From positions 1,287,870 to 1,351,869 of the forward strand of contig BRON01000013.1 of assembly GCA_024345305.1 (NCBI GenBank): a stretch of DNA of 64,000 nt, given 5' to 3'. Positions 1 through 12,039 of this stretch are shown here, piece after piece (position 1 is the stretch's first letter; each line of letters opens with the position of its first letter). The position numbers and the translations under genes are program-made. Below the pieces are notes generated by a model. That model was not told the DNA's origin and did no database searches. It saw nothing but the letters and a program-made list of their open reading frames with translations. Source of the stretch: Mrakia gelida (taxonomy: Eukaryota > Basidiomycota > Tremellomycetes > Cystofilobasidiales > Mrakiaceae).

Positions 1-43
1 CCTCGTCGTACAGCCCTCATCTCGCCACCTCCCTCCTCCTTCG

Positions 44-3000
44 ATGAACTCAGCAGCCTCTCCACCTTCTCCTCTCCCGCCTCGAGGTCGTCCTCTCTCC
101 GCCCACGCGAGACGACTCGCTGGAGGGCCAGGGGCAGTCGGAGGAAGGCTGCAGTGGGGCGATGCATGGGAGGAAACGAGGGATTGGGAGACAGAGGAGG
201 AGAGGTTCAGGAGGACGGGGAAGAAGCATCGTGTTGGTGGTGGGGGGTTGTCGAGACCTGGGAGTCCTGCTCAAACTGGGGAGGACGAGAAAGAGGAGGA
301 AGGAGACGACGAGGCTGACGATAGGATTGGAAGGAGAGAGCACGAGGAGAAGGAGATGCCGCTGGAGTATGCTTTGTGGGAGCAGTGAGTTCTCTTCGTT
401 TGGGGAGAGGGAGGGGAAGAGAGACGCGACGTTCGCTGACGATCTGGTGGTCGGTGTTTCGTTGGATTGGACATACAGACTACCCGATGTGGATCATCAG
501 GCGAGACCGTATCACTATCACTCGGGGAGTAATTTGATCAGTGAGTTCAGCTCGCTTCGACGACGTTAACGCTTGCCTCGACGCTGCTCAGTGCTCGAGC
601 TCACGCTCAGTCTCGTTCGCTGATCTCTTCGCTTGACGTGTTCGCTTCGTTCGCCCACAGCCAACATCGACGTCTTCGATCGGAAATCAGAGAAGACTGA
701 GGCTGTCCTGATTGAGGAGAGGAGGTACATGGGGGATGTGTTGTCGGCGATGGATCTGTTCTTTCGGTCAGTCGAATCGTTTCGTTTCTGCTTTCCGAAG
801 CGCTTGGGGGGACGAACACTTCGTTCGCGCTTTCTCGTATCTCTTGGGAGGGACGGAACTCAGCTGATCTAGGGTGTTTGTGTGGGTTTCTTTCTTTCGC
901 AGACCTGGTCATCGGAAGGAACGAGTCTTCCTTTCTCATCGACACGCCGTCGCGTCGGATGTGAGTCTTCCTCTCTCTTTGTCTCGGCGCGTCGCTCCCT
1001 CGGCACGGGGCTCGTCCTTGTCCTCGTCCAAATTGATGAGCATCAACTCTGACTTCTCCCATTTTCTTCTCGTCGTCGCGCAGGATCTGGACGAGCTTCG
1101 TTCGCTCCTCGAAGTGTTCGCACTCCTCTTCCTCGTCCTCTTTGTCAACCGCCTCTTCCCCTTCCCTCTCCCATCTAACCATCCTTCATCCTCTCAACAG
1201 GCAAGGCAACTCCACCACCTCAACAGCCGACTTCCTCCTCCGCCTTCGACGAGGGGAGATCGCTTCGAAGAACGACGTCGACCTCGCGTCTCGCTACTGG
1301 GAGCTCGTTGGACTGTACTACGAGACGATGGGGAACCTTCCTCATTTCCGTCGAGGGGGTCACTATGGAGGAGAGGATGGAGTGGATGCTGCTCCTTGGG
1401 GAGTCAGGTGGGAGGAGGATAGAAGGGAGGTGAGGGGCTGGTTGAGATCGCAGAGGGCTGGTGAGTCGCATTCGGTGTCTCCTTCAAGACGAGTCGGGCT
1501 CCGGCTTCTTTTGCGGATTCTCCCTTTGACTGACCTCGCTTTGTCTAACTTCCGACTGTAGAGGCTTTGTTTCAAGTGAGTGCGCGCATCTTGTTTCGAA
1601 CCGAGGCTCGTTCTGACCCGACTCGTCGCGTCTTTTTCTTTTTCCGGTTCCTTTTCCGTTCCTCAGGAGCGATCCCACCTCTTTACCTACAAGAAGTGCT
1701 CCAAGATGCTCGAGTGAGCTTAAGTATCTTTTCTCCAGTCTTGGAGCCGAGCCTGACCTAGTCCTCCCTGCTCACCTCCCATCCAGTACCCTTGAAGAAT
1801 CCCTCGACGTCGACAAACTTGATCCCTCTCGACGGCCAACTCACAACGTCCCCGAACCCTCTCTCCTCGCTCCCACTGCTACTCGAGGTCGACCTCTTCC
1901 TCCCGACATCCGAATTCAAAAGGACAACGGTCCTCCAGCAGCTCACGCGAGAGCCGAGAGCGAGGTCGAAGGAGGATCGAACGCTGGAACGGTCGGCTCG
2001 AGAGCGACATCGCACGCTGCCGAGACGGCTCATGATTCAGATCAGGGAGTCGAAGACGAAACGGAGCATAGGCAGTTCGTCTGCGGGATCATTGCTGTGA
2101 TCGCGAAGCATCGAGTGAGTCTGCTTTCTCATCTTCTCGGCGCTCTTCGAGGATCAATGGCGACTGACGGGCCCTCGCTCTTTTTTTGGCCTCTCAGATG
2201 GAGGTCTTCTCGGCTGAGCATCGAAGAAAGCTCTTTGGTCGAAGTATTTTCCATGGGCGAATTGGTGAGTCGTCCATCTTCGAGCTTGACCTTCGAGTTG
2301 GAAAACTCTCGGCGACTGACCTTCTCGTCGCGTCGCTTCCAGGCAACCTTCTCAACATCCCCCTCCTCGGGATTCCTCTGATCGTGCGTTCCCGATCGGC
2401 CACGGCTCTCCATCCTCTCGAACCTTTACTGACTTCGTCCTTCGATCATCCAGTACCTGAGTCGAGTCGAGCGGATCTGTGAGCCTCGGTCCCTCTCCCT
2501 CTTCGCTCCGCTCGTCGCGCTGACCTCTTTTCTCCCCGACTTTTCCAGACGGTGACGAGGTCGGCTTCCGAAACGCGTCTTGGAGGGAGTTCATCGAGGG
2601 TCTTGTTATGGAGGTAAGTGCGACTGATCTTCGACTACTCGAAAGGAACGAACGCTGACGACCTCCGCCTTTTCTCCTCGCTAGTGGACCTCGCTCAACC
2701 TCATCTCTTCGCTTCTCTTGAGGTGCGTTCACTCGTCTCTCTCCTCGTCCGTCTTCCTTACTGACTGTATCCCTCCTTCGTTTCGCAGTTCTGCTATGAG
2801 TGAGTCCTTGATCATCGAGCGTCGAGCGAAGCCGAGGTCATCGACTCGAGGTCTGACCGACTTCTTCTTCTTTTCACAGCCATGACTGGAGCCGACGAAG
2901 TCAGCGACTTCCCCTGTTCGTATTTCCCTTCTCCCTCCCTCCTCGTTACAGCTCGCACGTGCTGACTGTCGTTCACGTTTCGACAGACACGCGAATGGCG

Positions 3001-3893
3001 GGCTTCGCGACCTCGATCCTGTCTATCGGCAGCTTGGTCCACTCGATCTTCCTCACGTGGACGCATCAGGCCAAGGGACAGTCGGATATCGACGTAGGGG
3101 TGCGCTGGTTTCTCCCTGGACGCGTCTCCCTCCTCGTTCGCTGACTTTGTTCCTCGTCCCTTTCGATCAGCACGCTTACCTCGATCGGTTAGTTCAACGT
3201 GCTATGCCCCTGACAACACGATTTCTCTCACTAACCTGGTCTTCTTTGTTCTCGCAGACACGCTCATTCCTTCACTCGCCTAGCCGTCATGCTCTCCCTT
3301 CCCGGTGAGCTCGTCACGTCGCACCTCGTCTCTTTTACGTCTTCTTCCCTTCACCTTTGATGACTGAACTGTCTCCTCTCTTTTCGTGCACAGCCGTCAT
3401 GCTCCTCTGGGCTCTCATCTTCTTCGCCATCGCCATCTGCGCCTGGGCTTGGGAGGAGCGACTCAAAGGACACGATCCAGGAGGATACCTCGTTTCGTCT
3501 TCGACAACGACTATCATGGTCGTCACTCTCGTCACCGTCTTCTCTTCGATTGGGTTCGTTCACCTCCCATCTTACTCGCTTCTTACGCCGAGGTTCCGAT
3601 CTTTGTCCCTCGAAAAACTGACACCAGTCTCTCTCTCCTCCTCCTCCTCGCCTCGTCGCAGGTTCTTCCGATCCGTCTTCGAAACCTCGGCTCTCAAAGA
3701 AGGACTCACTCACCAATCCGCCAAGCTTCGACGAACAAACCGAGGGAACGGGAAGGGGCAGGGCGAGCCGAAGCTGTTCGAGCTGAGCGATCTCTCGAGG
3801 ATGGTGGGGATCGATTTCGCGAGACAGGCTGGAGCAGGGAGGAGGAGAATCGAGGAGATCAGGAGGGGAGAGAAGGATGAGTGGAGCGTTTGA
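44..3893 (+). CDS. multi-pass membrane protein, unknown family, possibly 5' partial
   Basis: I do not recognise the family. Many short exons joined across GT...CTGAC...AG introns give one continuous frame; the first intron is about 385-478. The N-terminal part is soluble and acidic, then comes a block with NIDVFDRKSEK and RYMGDVLSAMDLFF. From about base 2200 there are at least four hydrophobic segments, including MAGFATSILSIGSLVHS, AVMLLWALIFFAIAICAWAW and STTTIMVVTLVTVF, so the second half is an integral membrane domain. The C-terminus is basic and soluble and ends in DEWSV. The frame stays open upstream of the ATG at 44 to the window edge, and that ATG has no good start context, so the true start may lie outside the window. 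Confidence 0.7.
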
Positions 3894-4074
3894 GAAGGGG
3901 AAGGAGAGGTTCGATATGTAGAGCAGCATGATTAACGAACGTTAACGAGCCTGAAGAAGGGCGAATGTCGCTGCGAGGGGACGAGAGGTGAGAACGACGT
4001 TGACGTCGACGCGTCTTTTCCACCTCGCACTCCGTCTCGAATCTGATGATCCAGTCGACTGGATCGCTGCCTGC

Positions 4075-4396
4075 ATGGCACCCAACAGTGAAAACCTCTT
4101 CCCTGGCGATGCGATCGAGGAGAAGGAGAGGAGGGAGAAAGCGCGACGCATCGAGAGTTCGCGTTCGAGACGACGAGTTGGACCGCTTCTTCAGGTGAGT
4201 ATGCAAGCAGCGAGAACATAGCGATCTAGCAGAGTCCGCCGAAACCGTCCTCTGAAAGAGCGAGAAAAAAATAGAAGACGTGATCAGCGTCGCTCGTCGT
4301 TGTCTCCCTCAGTTTGCTCGAGCTCCCACGCAGCGAAGAAGCGAAGAGAAGGGGTCTACGAGCTCTCGCCATCCATTGATACAGCTCGTAGCGTGA
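4075..4396 (+). CDS. possible small basic protein, two exons
   Basis: This is a tentative model. An ATG at 4075 opens 40 codons (MAPNSENLFPGDAIEEKERR...) that end exactly at a CAG|GTGAGT donor at 4195. A CCCTCAG acceptor at 4312 leads in phase to 27 more codons and a TGA at 4394-4396. The product would be 67 residues, very charged, with no recognisable domain. It lies between the 3' end of the membrane protein gene and a convergent minus-strand gene. The good splice sites are the only support, and it could equally be untranslated sequence. Confidence 0.25.
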
Positions 4397-4453
4397 TAGT
4401 CGTCGTAAAGGTCATACTCGGCGTGTAAGATAGAGAAGAAAGGGCCGAACACG

Positions 4454-4923
4454 TTAAGCCTTGATGGTCCCCTCCGCTCCAGCTCTCATCCCCTCCAGCG
4501 CGAGCCTGAGCATATCCCGAAGCTTGGTGATGAACTCGTCCTCTCCCTTTTCGGGGGCGGGCTGTACGTTAGAGGCGAGACAGGGCGCGTGGAGGGTTGG
4601 GAGGGGCAAGCGAAGAAGGAACGAGGTGAGCTCGAACGAAGGGAGGAGAGGGAGGCGATGAAAGAGAGGAGGGACGGACCATTTGATCGAGGAGGTACTG
4701 AGGGATCAGAAAGATGCAAAGAAGGCGGATCAGCTTTAGAGCGATGGAGAGCAGGCAGAGGGTGGGCGAAGCAGGGGAGTCGTGAGGAGGGAGGGAAGGA
4801 AGGAGGTCCAACCTCAGCCTGATCGATGTTTAAGACGACGGGAGCTCTGCGAAGCGATGAACTCGGTCAGCTCAAGCTTCACACAGGAGAAAGTAAGCAC
4901 AAATTCCCTGCTAACCTGTTCAT
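4454..4923 (-). CDS. possible small protein, about 56 residues, four exons
   Basis: I do not recognise this product. Reading leftward, short exons encode APVVLNIDQAE, YLLDQM and a last exon PAPEKGEDEFITKLRDMLR... that ends with a TAA at 4454-4456. Each is flanked by plausible splice sites, and a CTGAC branch and CAG acceptor precede the first block. The last exon looks like an amphipathic helix. The ATG chosen at 4923 with a GTTAGC donor is a guess; a longer N-terminus reaching 5070 is possible. The gene is divergent from the CTR transporter, whose ATG is at 5092, so the two would share a very short promoter. Confidence 0.4.
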
Positions 4924-5091
4924 GATGGAAGATTTGAAGCTTAAAAGGAGGTTGTGTGGCCGTAAGAGGGAGCTCGACGAATCGAAACGAGCTTCGAAGT
5001 CCCTTCCTTCTTGTCTCTTCCTCCTGAACTGCATCTCGCCCTCGCAACACTTCTTCTCTACTTCATCCACCCACCTTCATATATCAACAGC

Positions 5092-6319
5092 ATGGACCAC
5101 GGAGGACACGATATGCCTATGCCGGCGAGATGCTCGGTTCGTAGCAGGGAAGAGAGGCGAGAGGGAAGGAAGGAGGGGCGATCAGGCTGACCTTCGTCCC
5201 TCCCTGTCTTCCTCCCTTCCTCCTTCCTTCGCTTTCATCCTTTGCTTCGAACCCTCTCTCTCTCGGGCTACGATGGCTGCTCTCGTCGTAGATGAACATG
5301 CTGTGGAACTGGCAGGTCGTCGGTACGTCTTCCCTGCTTCCCTCGTCCTCTCCGCGGTTGATGAGCTCGTCGAACCCCTCCGGCCCTTCCTCCTCTCGTC
5401 TCGCTGACCTCTCCCCCTTCCTCACTTCAGACACCTGCATCATTTTCCGATCCTGGCACGTCACTTCAACCTTCACCATGATCCTCTCATGGTTCGTTCA
5501 GCTCAGTCCTAGCTCTCTCTTGCTCTTCTGCGTTGTGCGTCGTGCTCGCTCGGACCTGACCGTCTTCTCGCATCTCCTTCTCGCAGCCTCGTCGTCGCTC
5601 TCATGGCTTTCTCCTACGAACTTCTCCAGTCCAAGATCAACATCTACAACCGACGAGTCGCTACCTCTCTCGTCCTCAACTACCCTTCGTCCTCAGCCGG
5701 AACAGCCTCGGGCAGACCTGCTTCGCCTGAGATTGGATCGTTCCCTGCAGGAATGAGGTGAGCCACGCCCTTCCTCGTTTTGCTCACTGTCTCGCTCGAG
5801 AACTGTGCTGACCTCTTCGTTCTGTTCTTGTCATCTTTTCTGCTTCCGTTGGGGCTTCGAAGCGTCTCCCTCCCCTCCTCGGTTCGACTGATCCGAGCAT
5901 CGTCCTACGCCTTCTCGGTATCCATCTCCTTCTTCCTCATGCTTGTTTTCATGTCCTACAACGTACGTCGCTCGCTCCTCCCCCTTCGTATCTGACCTGG
6001 CACCTCTCTCGATCCCTCAACTCAAGTCGAACGATGCGAAGCTAACCTCTCCCTCCTCTCCTCTAACCCTTCGCGACGCGTCTCGTTCCTCGTTCTCCCA
6101 GGGCTACCTCATCGGAGCAACCATCGTTGGAGCTGGAGTGGGGCACTGGACTTACAACAGGGAGATGGATCCTCTGTGAGTCGTCATCCTCCTTTGCTTG
6201 CTCGTCGGATGGAAGTCGAGACGAGGGAGACGTCGAAGCTGACTTCTCTTCGTTCTGCGTTCTTTCGTCGCAGAGCTGTCCTCGGAGGGGCTACGTCGAA
6301 AGGGTTGACGTGCCACTAG
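5092..6319 (+). CDS. CTR-family copper transporter
   Basis: Seven exons (5092-5136, 5292-5322, 5431-5491, 5587-5757, 5863-5962, 6102-6175, 6274-6319) join in frame to 175 residues. The N-terminus is short and rich in His and Met (MDHGGHDMPMPARC), as expected for copper capture outside the membrane. Three hydrophobic segments follow. The second holds the MxxxM selectivity motif (FFLMLVFMSYN) and the third has closely spaced glycines (GYLIGATIVGAGVGHW), matching the GxxxG packing motif of the trimer. The C-terminus ends TCH, a possible metal-binding Cys-His. CTR proteins move Cu(I) across plasma or vacuolar membranes as trimers. The short N-terminus with few Met motifs resembles the Ctr2-like type, but which membrane it serves cannot be told from the sequence. 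Confidence 0.92.
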
Positions 6320-6999
6320 ACCCCTCTCACATCGGTAGCATGGTTGGTTCATTGTACAGCAGGGTTTATGGGGATCTCATTGGACTGTTTCTCTCGAACG
6401 AGCGTTGGAGGGCTGGACGCGTCGCCATCGTTGCCAGCGAGCGCTCTCCCATCCCCCGTCGTAGCGCTTCTCAGCCAGCAGTCTAGATGGCCTTCTGACG
6501 TCGAGCGCACGGTTCAGATGGACTTCGAGAGAGTCCTTCGAGCTCGGAGAAGAGCTGGACGAGAAGGAAGAATGCGAGGTCGCCCATCGGTTCCGCAGAC
6601 GAGCGAGAGGGTCAGAGTCAGCTTCTCGTGCCCAAAGAAAGAGATGTAAGAACGAGGCTCACACTCCTAATGAGTTCAAGAAAATCTTCAGTCAAAGGAG
6701 GACGAGCAAAATGACGTTCGGGAAGATGCCGAGACCAAAAGTCGTCGAGCTCACCATCTCGTTCCCTTCCTTCCCTCCCTCTTGCTCTGTCGACCCTTCT
6801 CCATCATCTATATACTTATCCCTCCACTCTACCATCTTCTTCTCATTCCACTCCTTATCTCCCCCCCAGAAAACAAACCTACTTCTCAATCGCAGAACTC
6901 CCTCTCCCTCCCTCATGCCGGATCCCACCTGTCCAACTTCCCTCCTCCTCCTCCGCTCTTCCCGACTTCCTTCCCACCCGCTAACCACCACAAACCAGC
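6320..6999. other. intergenic, 3' end of CTR gene and pyrimidine-rich promoter
   Basis: No convincing gene is seen. An open stretch at 6344-6649 has no domain and no splice support. From about 6750 to 6990 the plus strand is a long C/T-rich tract, a common look for promoters and 5' leaders in this window, leading into the ATG at 7000. Confidence 0.6.
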
Positions 7000-7689
7000 A
7001 TGACGACCTTCTCCCCCTCGCACCTCTCCTTCTCCACCGTCTCAGCCCGCCTGGAATCCAAACAACGTAGAGCATCCATCTCCTCTGCCTCTTCTTCGTC
7101 ATCCACTTCGAACTGGCCCGAACGAGGAGGAGGGGAAGCGGCTGGATCTCGGATGCCTTGGAAGATGAGGGAGATTGAGAAACTCTTTAGGGACGACGAC
7201 CATGCTCGAGCTGGGAAGGGGAAGAGTGGGAACGGGATGGAGAAGGAGAAGGTGGAGAGGGTGTTGAGCGAGTGAGTACATACCATACGAGTTCAAACGA
7301 ACGAAGAGGGAGGAGGGAGAGCTGATGAGCTCGGGTTTGAGTTGTCGCAGGTACATCAGAGACAAACGCTCTTCAGCGAGGACAACGAAACATATAGATC
7401 GGAAACTGACGATGCTGGAGCGGAATGTAGCAGGTAAGTTTTGCTCGAGCGAGAGGGGGGGAAGGAGACAGGGAGAGGGAGGACTCGAGTCGCCAAGCTC
7501 ACCAACCTTCCTCACTCCCTTCGTTCATGCTCGCTCGCAGATCTCGGCCTTCACGCATGCTTCGACGCTGCTCGGAAGAGGGATGGGAAACTTGGGAATG
7601 GGCCGTTGTTGGAGCCAGTGGAGTTGGAGGTGGTGGAAGAGGGTGGGGGTGGTGCGCTGCCTGTGTATAGCGAGAAGGGGAATGTGTGA
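7000..7689 (+). CDS. unknown protein, 167 residues
   Basis: Three exons (7000-7271, 7351-7433, 7541-7689) join in phase with canonical donors (GTGAGT, GTAAGT), CTGA-type branch sites and CAG acceptors. The N-terminal 50 residues are Ser-rich. The middle is charged and probably helical (PWKMREIEKLFRDDD, then VERVLSEYIRDKR and RKLTMLERNVADLG), which may form a coiled coil. The C-terminal part is acidic and Gly-rich. I see no signal peptide or membrane segment and do not recognise a family. Strong splice sites and a clear start context (CAGCATGACG) make the gene itself likely. Confidence 0.7.
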
Positions 7690-8152
7690 GCTCGATGAAG
7701 GGAGGGACAGAGTGTTCGACTCGATTCGCTATGTTGGTTTGGGTTTCGCTTGTACTTGTTTCGGCTCTAGTTTTATACCTTGCTTGTATTTTGTCTGTTC
7801 GTATACAAGTTTTGTTTTGTTTTGTTTACCTTTTCTCGAAGGACAGTCGCGTCGGCCTCCCTCGCGTCCCTCCCCCTGTTTGGCCCCTTCGTTCGAAAGC
7901 TCACCTTCCTTTCCCTTTGCTTTGCTCCCTTGCTTCTTCAAACCATCACACATCCTCTCGCACATACTATCGTTCGTTCTTCTATCTATTGTTCGTTCCT
8001 CTCTCGAATCGAAGCTGACCCTCTCTCCTTTCGCTTTTCTGTCTTCGTTCGTTTCGCTGGGTCGTCCCGCTTTCGCTTTCGTTTCCCTCGCCACCTCTCC
8101 TCCCTTCTTCGCCGCATCCGTTTCGTTTCGGATCAGACTTCAGAACAACAAG
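7690..8152. other. intergenic between two plus-strand genes
   Basis: The stretch is T/C-rich on the plus strand (7750-8150), with many TTTCG and CTTTCG runs. It probably holds the 3' UTR of the upstream gene and the promoter and leader of the Myb/RRM gene. No conserved coding signal is seen. Confidence 0.6.
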
Positions 8153-11100
8153 ATGGATCGCTCACCAGATGCTCTCAAGACTGCTAGACCCGATGGAGGA
8201 GGAGATGGTGGAGCGAGGGGAGAGGAGGGAGACGCAACGAGGGGAGGAGGAGGAGATCATGAAGGTGAAGTTGGGATGAGCTTGTGAGTCCTCCTCCTCT
8301 CTCTTTTGGGCTCGCTCTTGTTAGAGCTTGAACGAGGCGGGAGAAGTGTACGGTGGGTGGGACGATGCAGTGGATGGGGGGTAGAGGGATCCGCGAAACG
8401 TTCGAGGAACGAGGAACGAACGAGCTCGAGCTGACCTTCACCCTCTCCCTCCCTTCCTCAGATCTCGAAGGAACATCGGCCTTCCATCTTCGCCTACCAA
8501 CGGATCCGCACTGGACGAGCTCCGAGAGGAGGGAGAGTACGAAGGCTCAAGCGATGGAGGGGACCAGAGGGAAGAGGAGCAGGCGACGTCGAGGTTGAGC
8601 TCGGGGACGAGGTGAGTTGCGCTCGTACTTCTCCTTCCTCCTCCCCCCTCTTGGCTCCAGTAAAGAGACTCGGCTGTTCATTCTTGTCCCATCACCTCTC
8701 AGGTCTTTGACACCCGCTCATCCCACAAGTACCTCGTCGCTCGGACTCAACATCAACGTGGATCGAGAGGAGAGGTTCGTCTTTCCTCCAGCTTTCACTC
8801 GAGCTCCCTCCATCCCCTCTCTCCTCTCCCTCGCTGACCTTTAAATTATTCTCACCCTTGTTTGCATCTTCCCTCACAGGAACAAATCCCTTCTCGCTCG
8901 CCTCTCGTCATCCAGACCTTTCTTCTCCCAGCCGTCGTGAGTGAACTTCTTTTGCCTCGTGTCGACGCCGGTGTATGCGCCACCAGCCTGACCCTCTTCC
9001 CTCCTCTTCTCTTCTCTTCTCTTCTCTTTAGAGCACCCACCGAATCAAGTCCCATCTCAAGCAGCATCCGCGACCTTCCTCTCCCGAAACGGATACAACC
9101 ACTTCCCTCGACCTCGACGTCCCTCCTCCTCGCACCCGTCTCTCTCTACTCTCCGATCCCTCGACGACTTGGATCGACGTGCAGTCTCTTGGAGGTGGAT
9201 GTGGCCTTTGGGATAGAGGTGGAAGACGGAGAGATCGTTGAACATGAAGAAAGCAGCGTGAAGGCGAACGGGAGCCAGGAGGAGAGTCGCGTCGAACGAG
9301 CTGAGGAGACGAGGGGGACGAGAAGGTTGAGAGGTTGGGATGACGGGGACGATGAGAAGAAGCGTAATAGGACTAGGGATGGAGCGCCGATTAGGAGGAG
9401 GTTTAGTTCGTGAGTGCATCAAGATACATCTGTCTCTCTCGTGAACCGGAAGTCAACGTCGAGTCTGGAGCTGACTCGACGCGTCTCGTTCCTCCCTGCT
9501 CCTTCTCGAACCCGCCCCAGTCCCCGTCCACCCACCACCCTCCTTCTCCCCGACAACATCCCCTGGACCGAAGCAGAGGACGACCTCCTCGAGCAACACA
9601 TCCACACCTACGTCAGAACACCGAGGGATAGACGACCCAAGGATCTGAGATCGAGAGGGTCGTTCATCGAGTTGGTGATTCGAAACCCGACGCGTGTCTC
9701 TCGTCCTCGCTTCTTCTCTCCTCTTTCCACCCCGTCTCGCTCTTCCAAGCTGACCAACTCCCTCCCTTGCCTCCTCGCTTTGGTTCCTCTTCGCAGATTC
9801 ATCGCACCTCCTTCCCGCATCGATCCCTCTCCGCTGTCACCACCCGCTTCGTCAACTTCCGAGAACGAGGTCGTCCGCTCGACCTCGAGAGCGGCTGGAG
9901 TAAGAAGCGAGCAGAGGAGGAGGAGAGAGAGGTGGAGGAGGTGGAGTTGTTCTTGGAGGGGAAGGGGATGAGGTCGGATGGGCTTGATCAGAGGAGGGAG
10001 GGCGGTGGTGGGAGAGGGAGGGGAGAGAGACGTGGGAGTAGGGATAAAGAGAGGAGTGGTACGAGAGGAAGGTGGGACGAGAGAGACGAGTGGCGAGGAG
10101 GAGGACGACGACGACGCGACGAGGAGTTGTGAGTCCTTCAATTCTCGATGGGATCCACGTTCCTTGATCTCTGCGTTCGATTCTGACTCCTCGTCCCTCT
10201 TTTGCTCCCTTCCTTTCAGCTCTCGAGATAGACATGTATCGAGATACTCGGACAGATCCAACTCGAGGAGGAGGTCGAGGTCTCCGTCTTCTTCGTGGGT
10301 CTCGACTCCTCTTCCCGCTCGAAGCGGCTCGATTCGCAGCTGACATTGTTCTCCCTCCCTCCACCAGATCAACTCGCTACGCCTCCGCTTTCCCAAGAAG
10401 GTCCCCATCCCCTCCGCTTCCGTTCTTCCGAAGGTTCGTCCTTCCTCTCTCCACCTCCTCTTTCCGTTCGACCTTCCCTCTTCGCGTCGACTGATCCTTC
10501 TCCCTCGTCTTTCGCGTCCCTCCTCAGGGACGATCGCTACTCAAACCAACAACTCCTCTCTGCTGGCTACTTCTCACAGTTCACCGACGTCGGAGGAGAT
10601 CTCGTCAACCTCAAGAACCTCTACATCGGGGTTCGTCTCGCTCGCTCTCCATCGAATCTGCTTCGTCGACGAGCTTGTTGCTGATCGATCGCCCTCGTTT
10701 CCGTTCGCGCGGACAGAGCATCTCCCGAGACGCCAACGAATCGGATCTGAGGATGTACTTCTCGAGGTTCGGTACCATCACGAAGTGAGTTCCATCGTTC
10801 CCATCTTCGTCCTGTTGTCGAGAGTTGCGTCCTGACTTCGACGTCGATCGATTCGACCTTCAACTTCAACCCCTTCAGCTCCACCCGAATCCGCCGCGGA
10901 CAAGACAAGTTCGGTCGAGGCTCCTGCTTCATCGCCTTCGAGGACGAGAGGGACGCGAGGGATGCCAGAGCGAGGATGAACGGTTCGTCGCGTCTCATCT
11001 CTCCCTCGCTCGCCCTTCCCTCGTCCTCACACGCTTGGTTCCCTTTTGTCCTCCCAGGTCAAAACATCCTCGGCAGATCCATCGACGTGGACTACCATCG

Positions 11101-11491
11101 TCCCACTCCCTCTCGTCGAGACGAGTATTTCAAAGAACAGCGACAACAGCAGCGCGAGCAGGAGGATCGACTTCGACTTCAACGACGACGACCTCGAATC
11201 GTTTCGCCAGGACCCACCCTTCCTCTCTCTTCTCCCTACTCGAATGCTTCGATGGAGCCTAACTCGCCTGGGGTCTCGAAAGAACCGGGGTTGGAGTCCT
11301 CGTGGATGAAGGAGACGGACAGTCGAGTGCTTGGAGCGTTGGTGGAGCATTTGGAGGGGATAGCCTCGTTGGGTGCGAGGTTCGTCGCCCCGCCCTCCTC
11401 GTTCCTGTTCTTCCCGCCTCGTTCGAGCCCACTGACTCGTCTCTCCGCTTGTTTGGGAAACAGGCGCGCGTTAATGGAGAAACTCGAGTGA
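8153..11491 (+). CDS. Myb/SANT-like domain plus RRM RNA-binding protein
   Basis: About fourteen exons join to roughly 680 residues. After a disordered acidic and Ser-rich N-terminus, exons near 9528-9890 encode a helix-turn-helix block: IPWTEAEDDLLEQHIHTY, then GSFIELIHRTSFPHRSLSAV and TTRFVNFRERG. Its WT-x-EDD-x-L opening and third helix resemble Myb folds, closest by eye to the Rap1 type. A basic RGG/RS-rich linker follows (10,000-10,430). Next comes one RRM, with RNP2 at LYIGSIS (10,615-10,725) and RNP1 at KFGRGSCFIAFED (10,905-10,945), then a Gln/Arg-rich helix and a tail ending RRALMEKLE. The RRM is clear; the Myb call is by pattern only. The exon junction near 9673 (GTGATT donor) has an alternative at 9690. 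A nuclear RNA- and perhaps DNA-binding role is inferred. Confidence 0.8.
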
Positions 11492-12039
11492 ATGCTTCAT
11501 GCTTTGAGTTCTAGCGATTCGAAGGCGAGCTGACCGACTTTCGTTATTCGGGTGGGAGCAGTCAAGCGACGACGGAGGTCCGAGGGAACTTCCTTTCTCT
11601 ACTAAGTACGGGGAGGGGGAGGTGAAGTGGGTCAGGAGAGGGAGGAAGGAGGGAGGAAGGTGGTGGGCTGGGTGGGAGAGACGCGTCGCGGGAGGGAGGG
11701 AGGGTCGTTGTTGCGGTGCTTTGCTTTGCGTTCCAGACTTGGGTTCCTTTTAGTGTCGCTGCTAGTCGATGCTTCGTTTGCGCTGCTGACACCAAGGAAA
11801 GAAAATGTTGTTGGGGTAGAGGGAAAAGGATGCGAACAACTCGTGAGGTGCACGCGAACTGACGAACGAAAGGAAGGAGAGTCGCCTGTCTGTCAGAGAG
11901 GACTCGACGCCACGGCGAGAAGAAGAATAATCGTGTATAACCCAAGTGCTCGTAATCAAGTCGTAAAGAGTGATAAAGCAACGCAGGAACGAGCCCGTTC
12001 CGAATCGTCAAGCCTCGTCGCGTCCCTCGACCAACCCAT
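11492..12039. other. intergenic between convergent genes
   Basis: The Myb/RRM gene (plus) and the arrestin-like gene (minus) converge here. The open frames present overlap one another on both strands and show no domains or splice support. I see nothing else in it. Confidence 0.6.
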
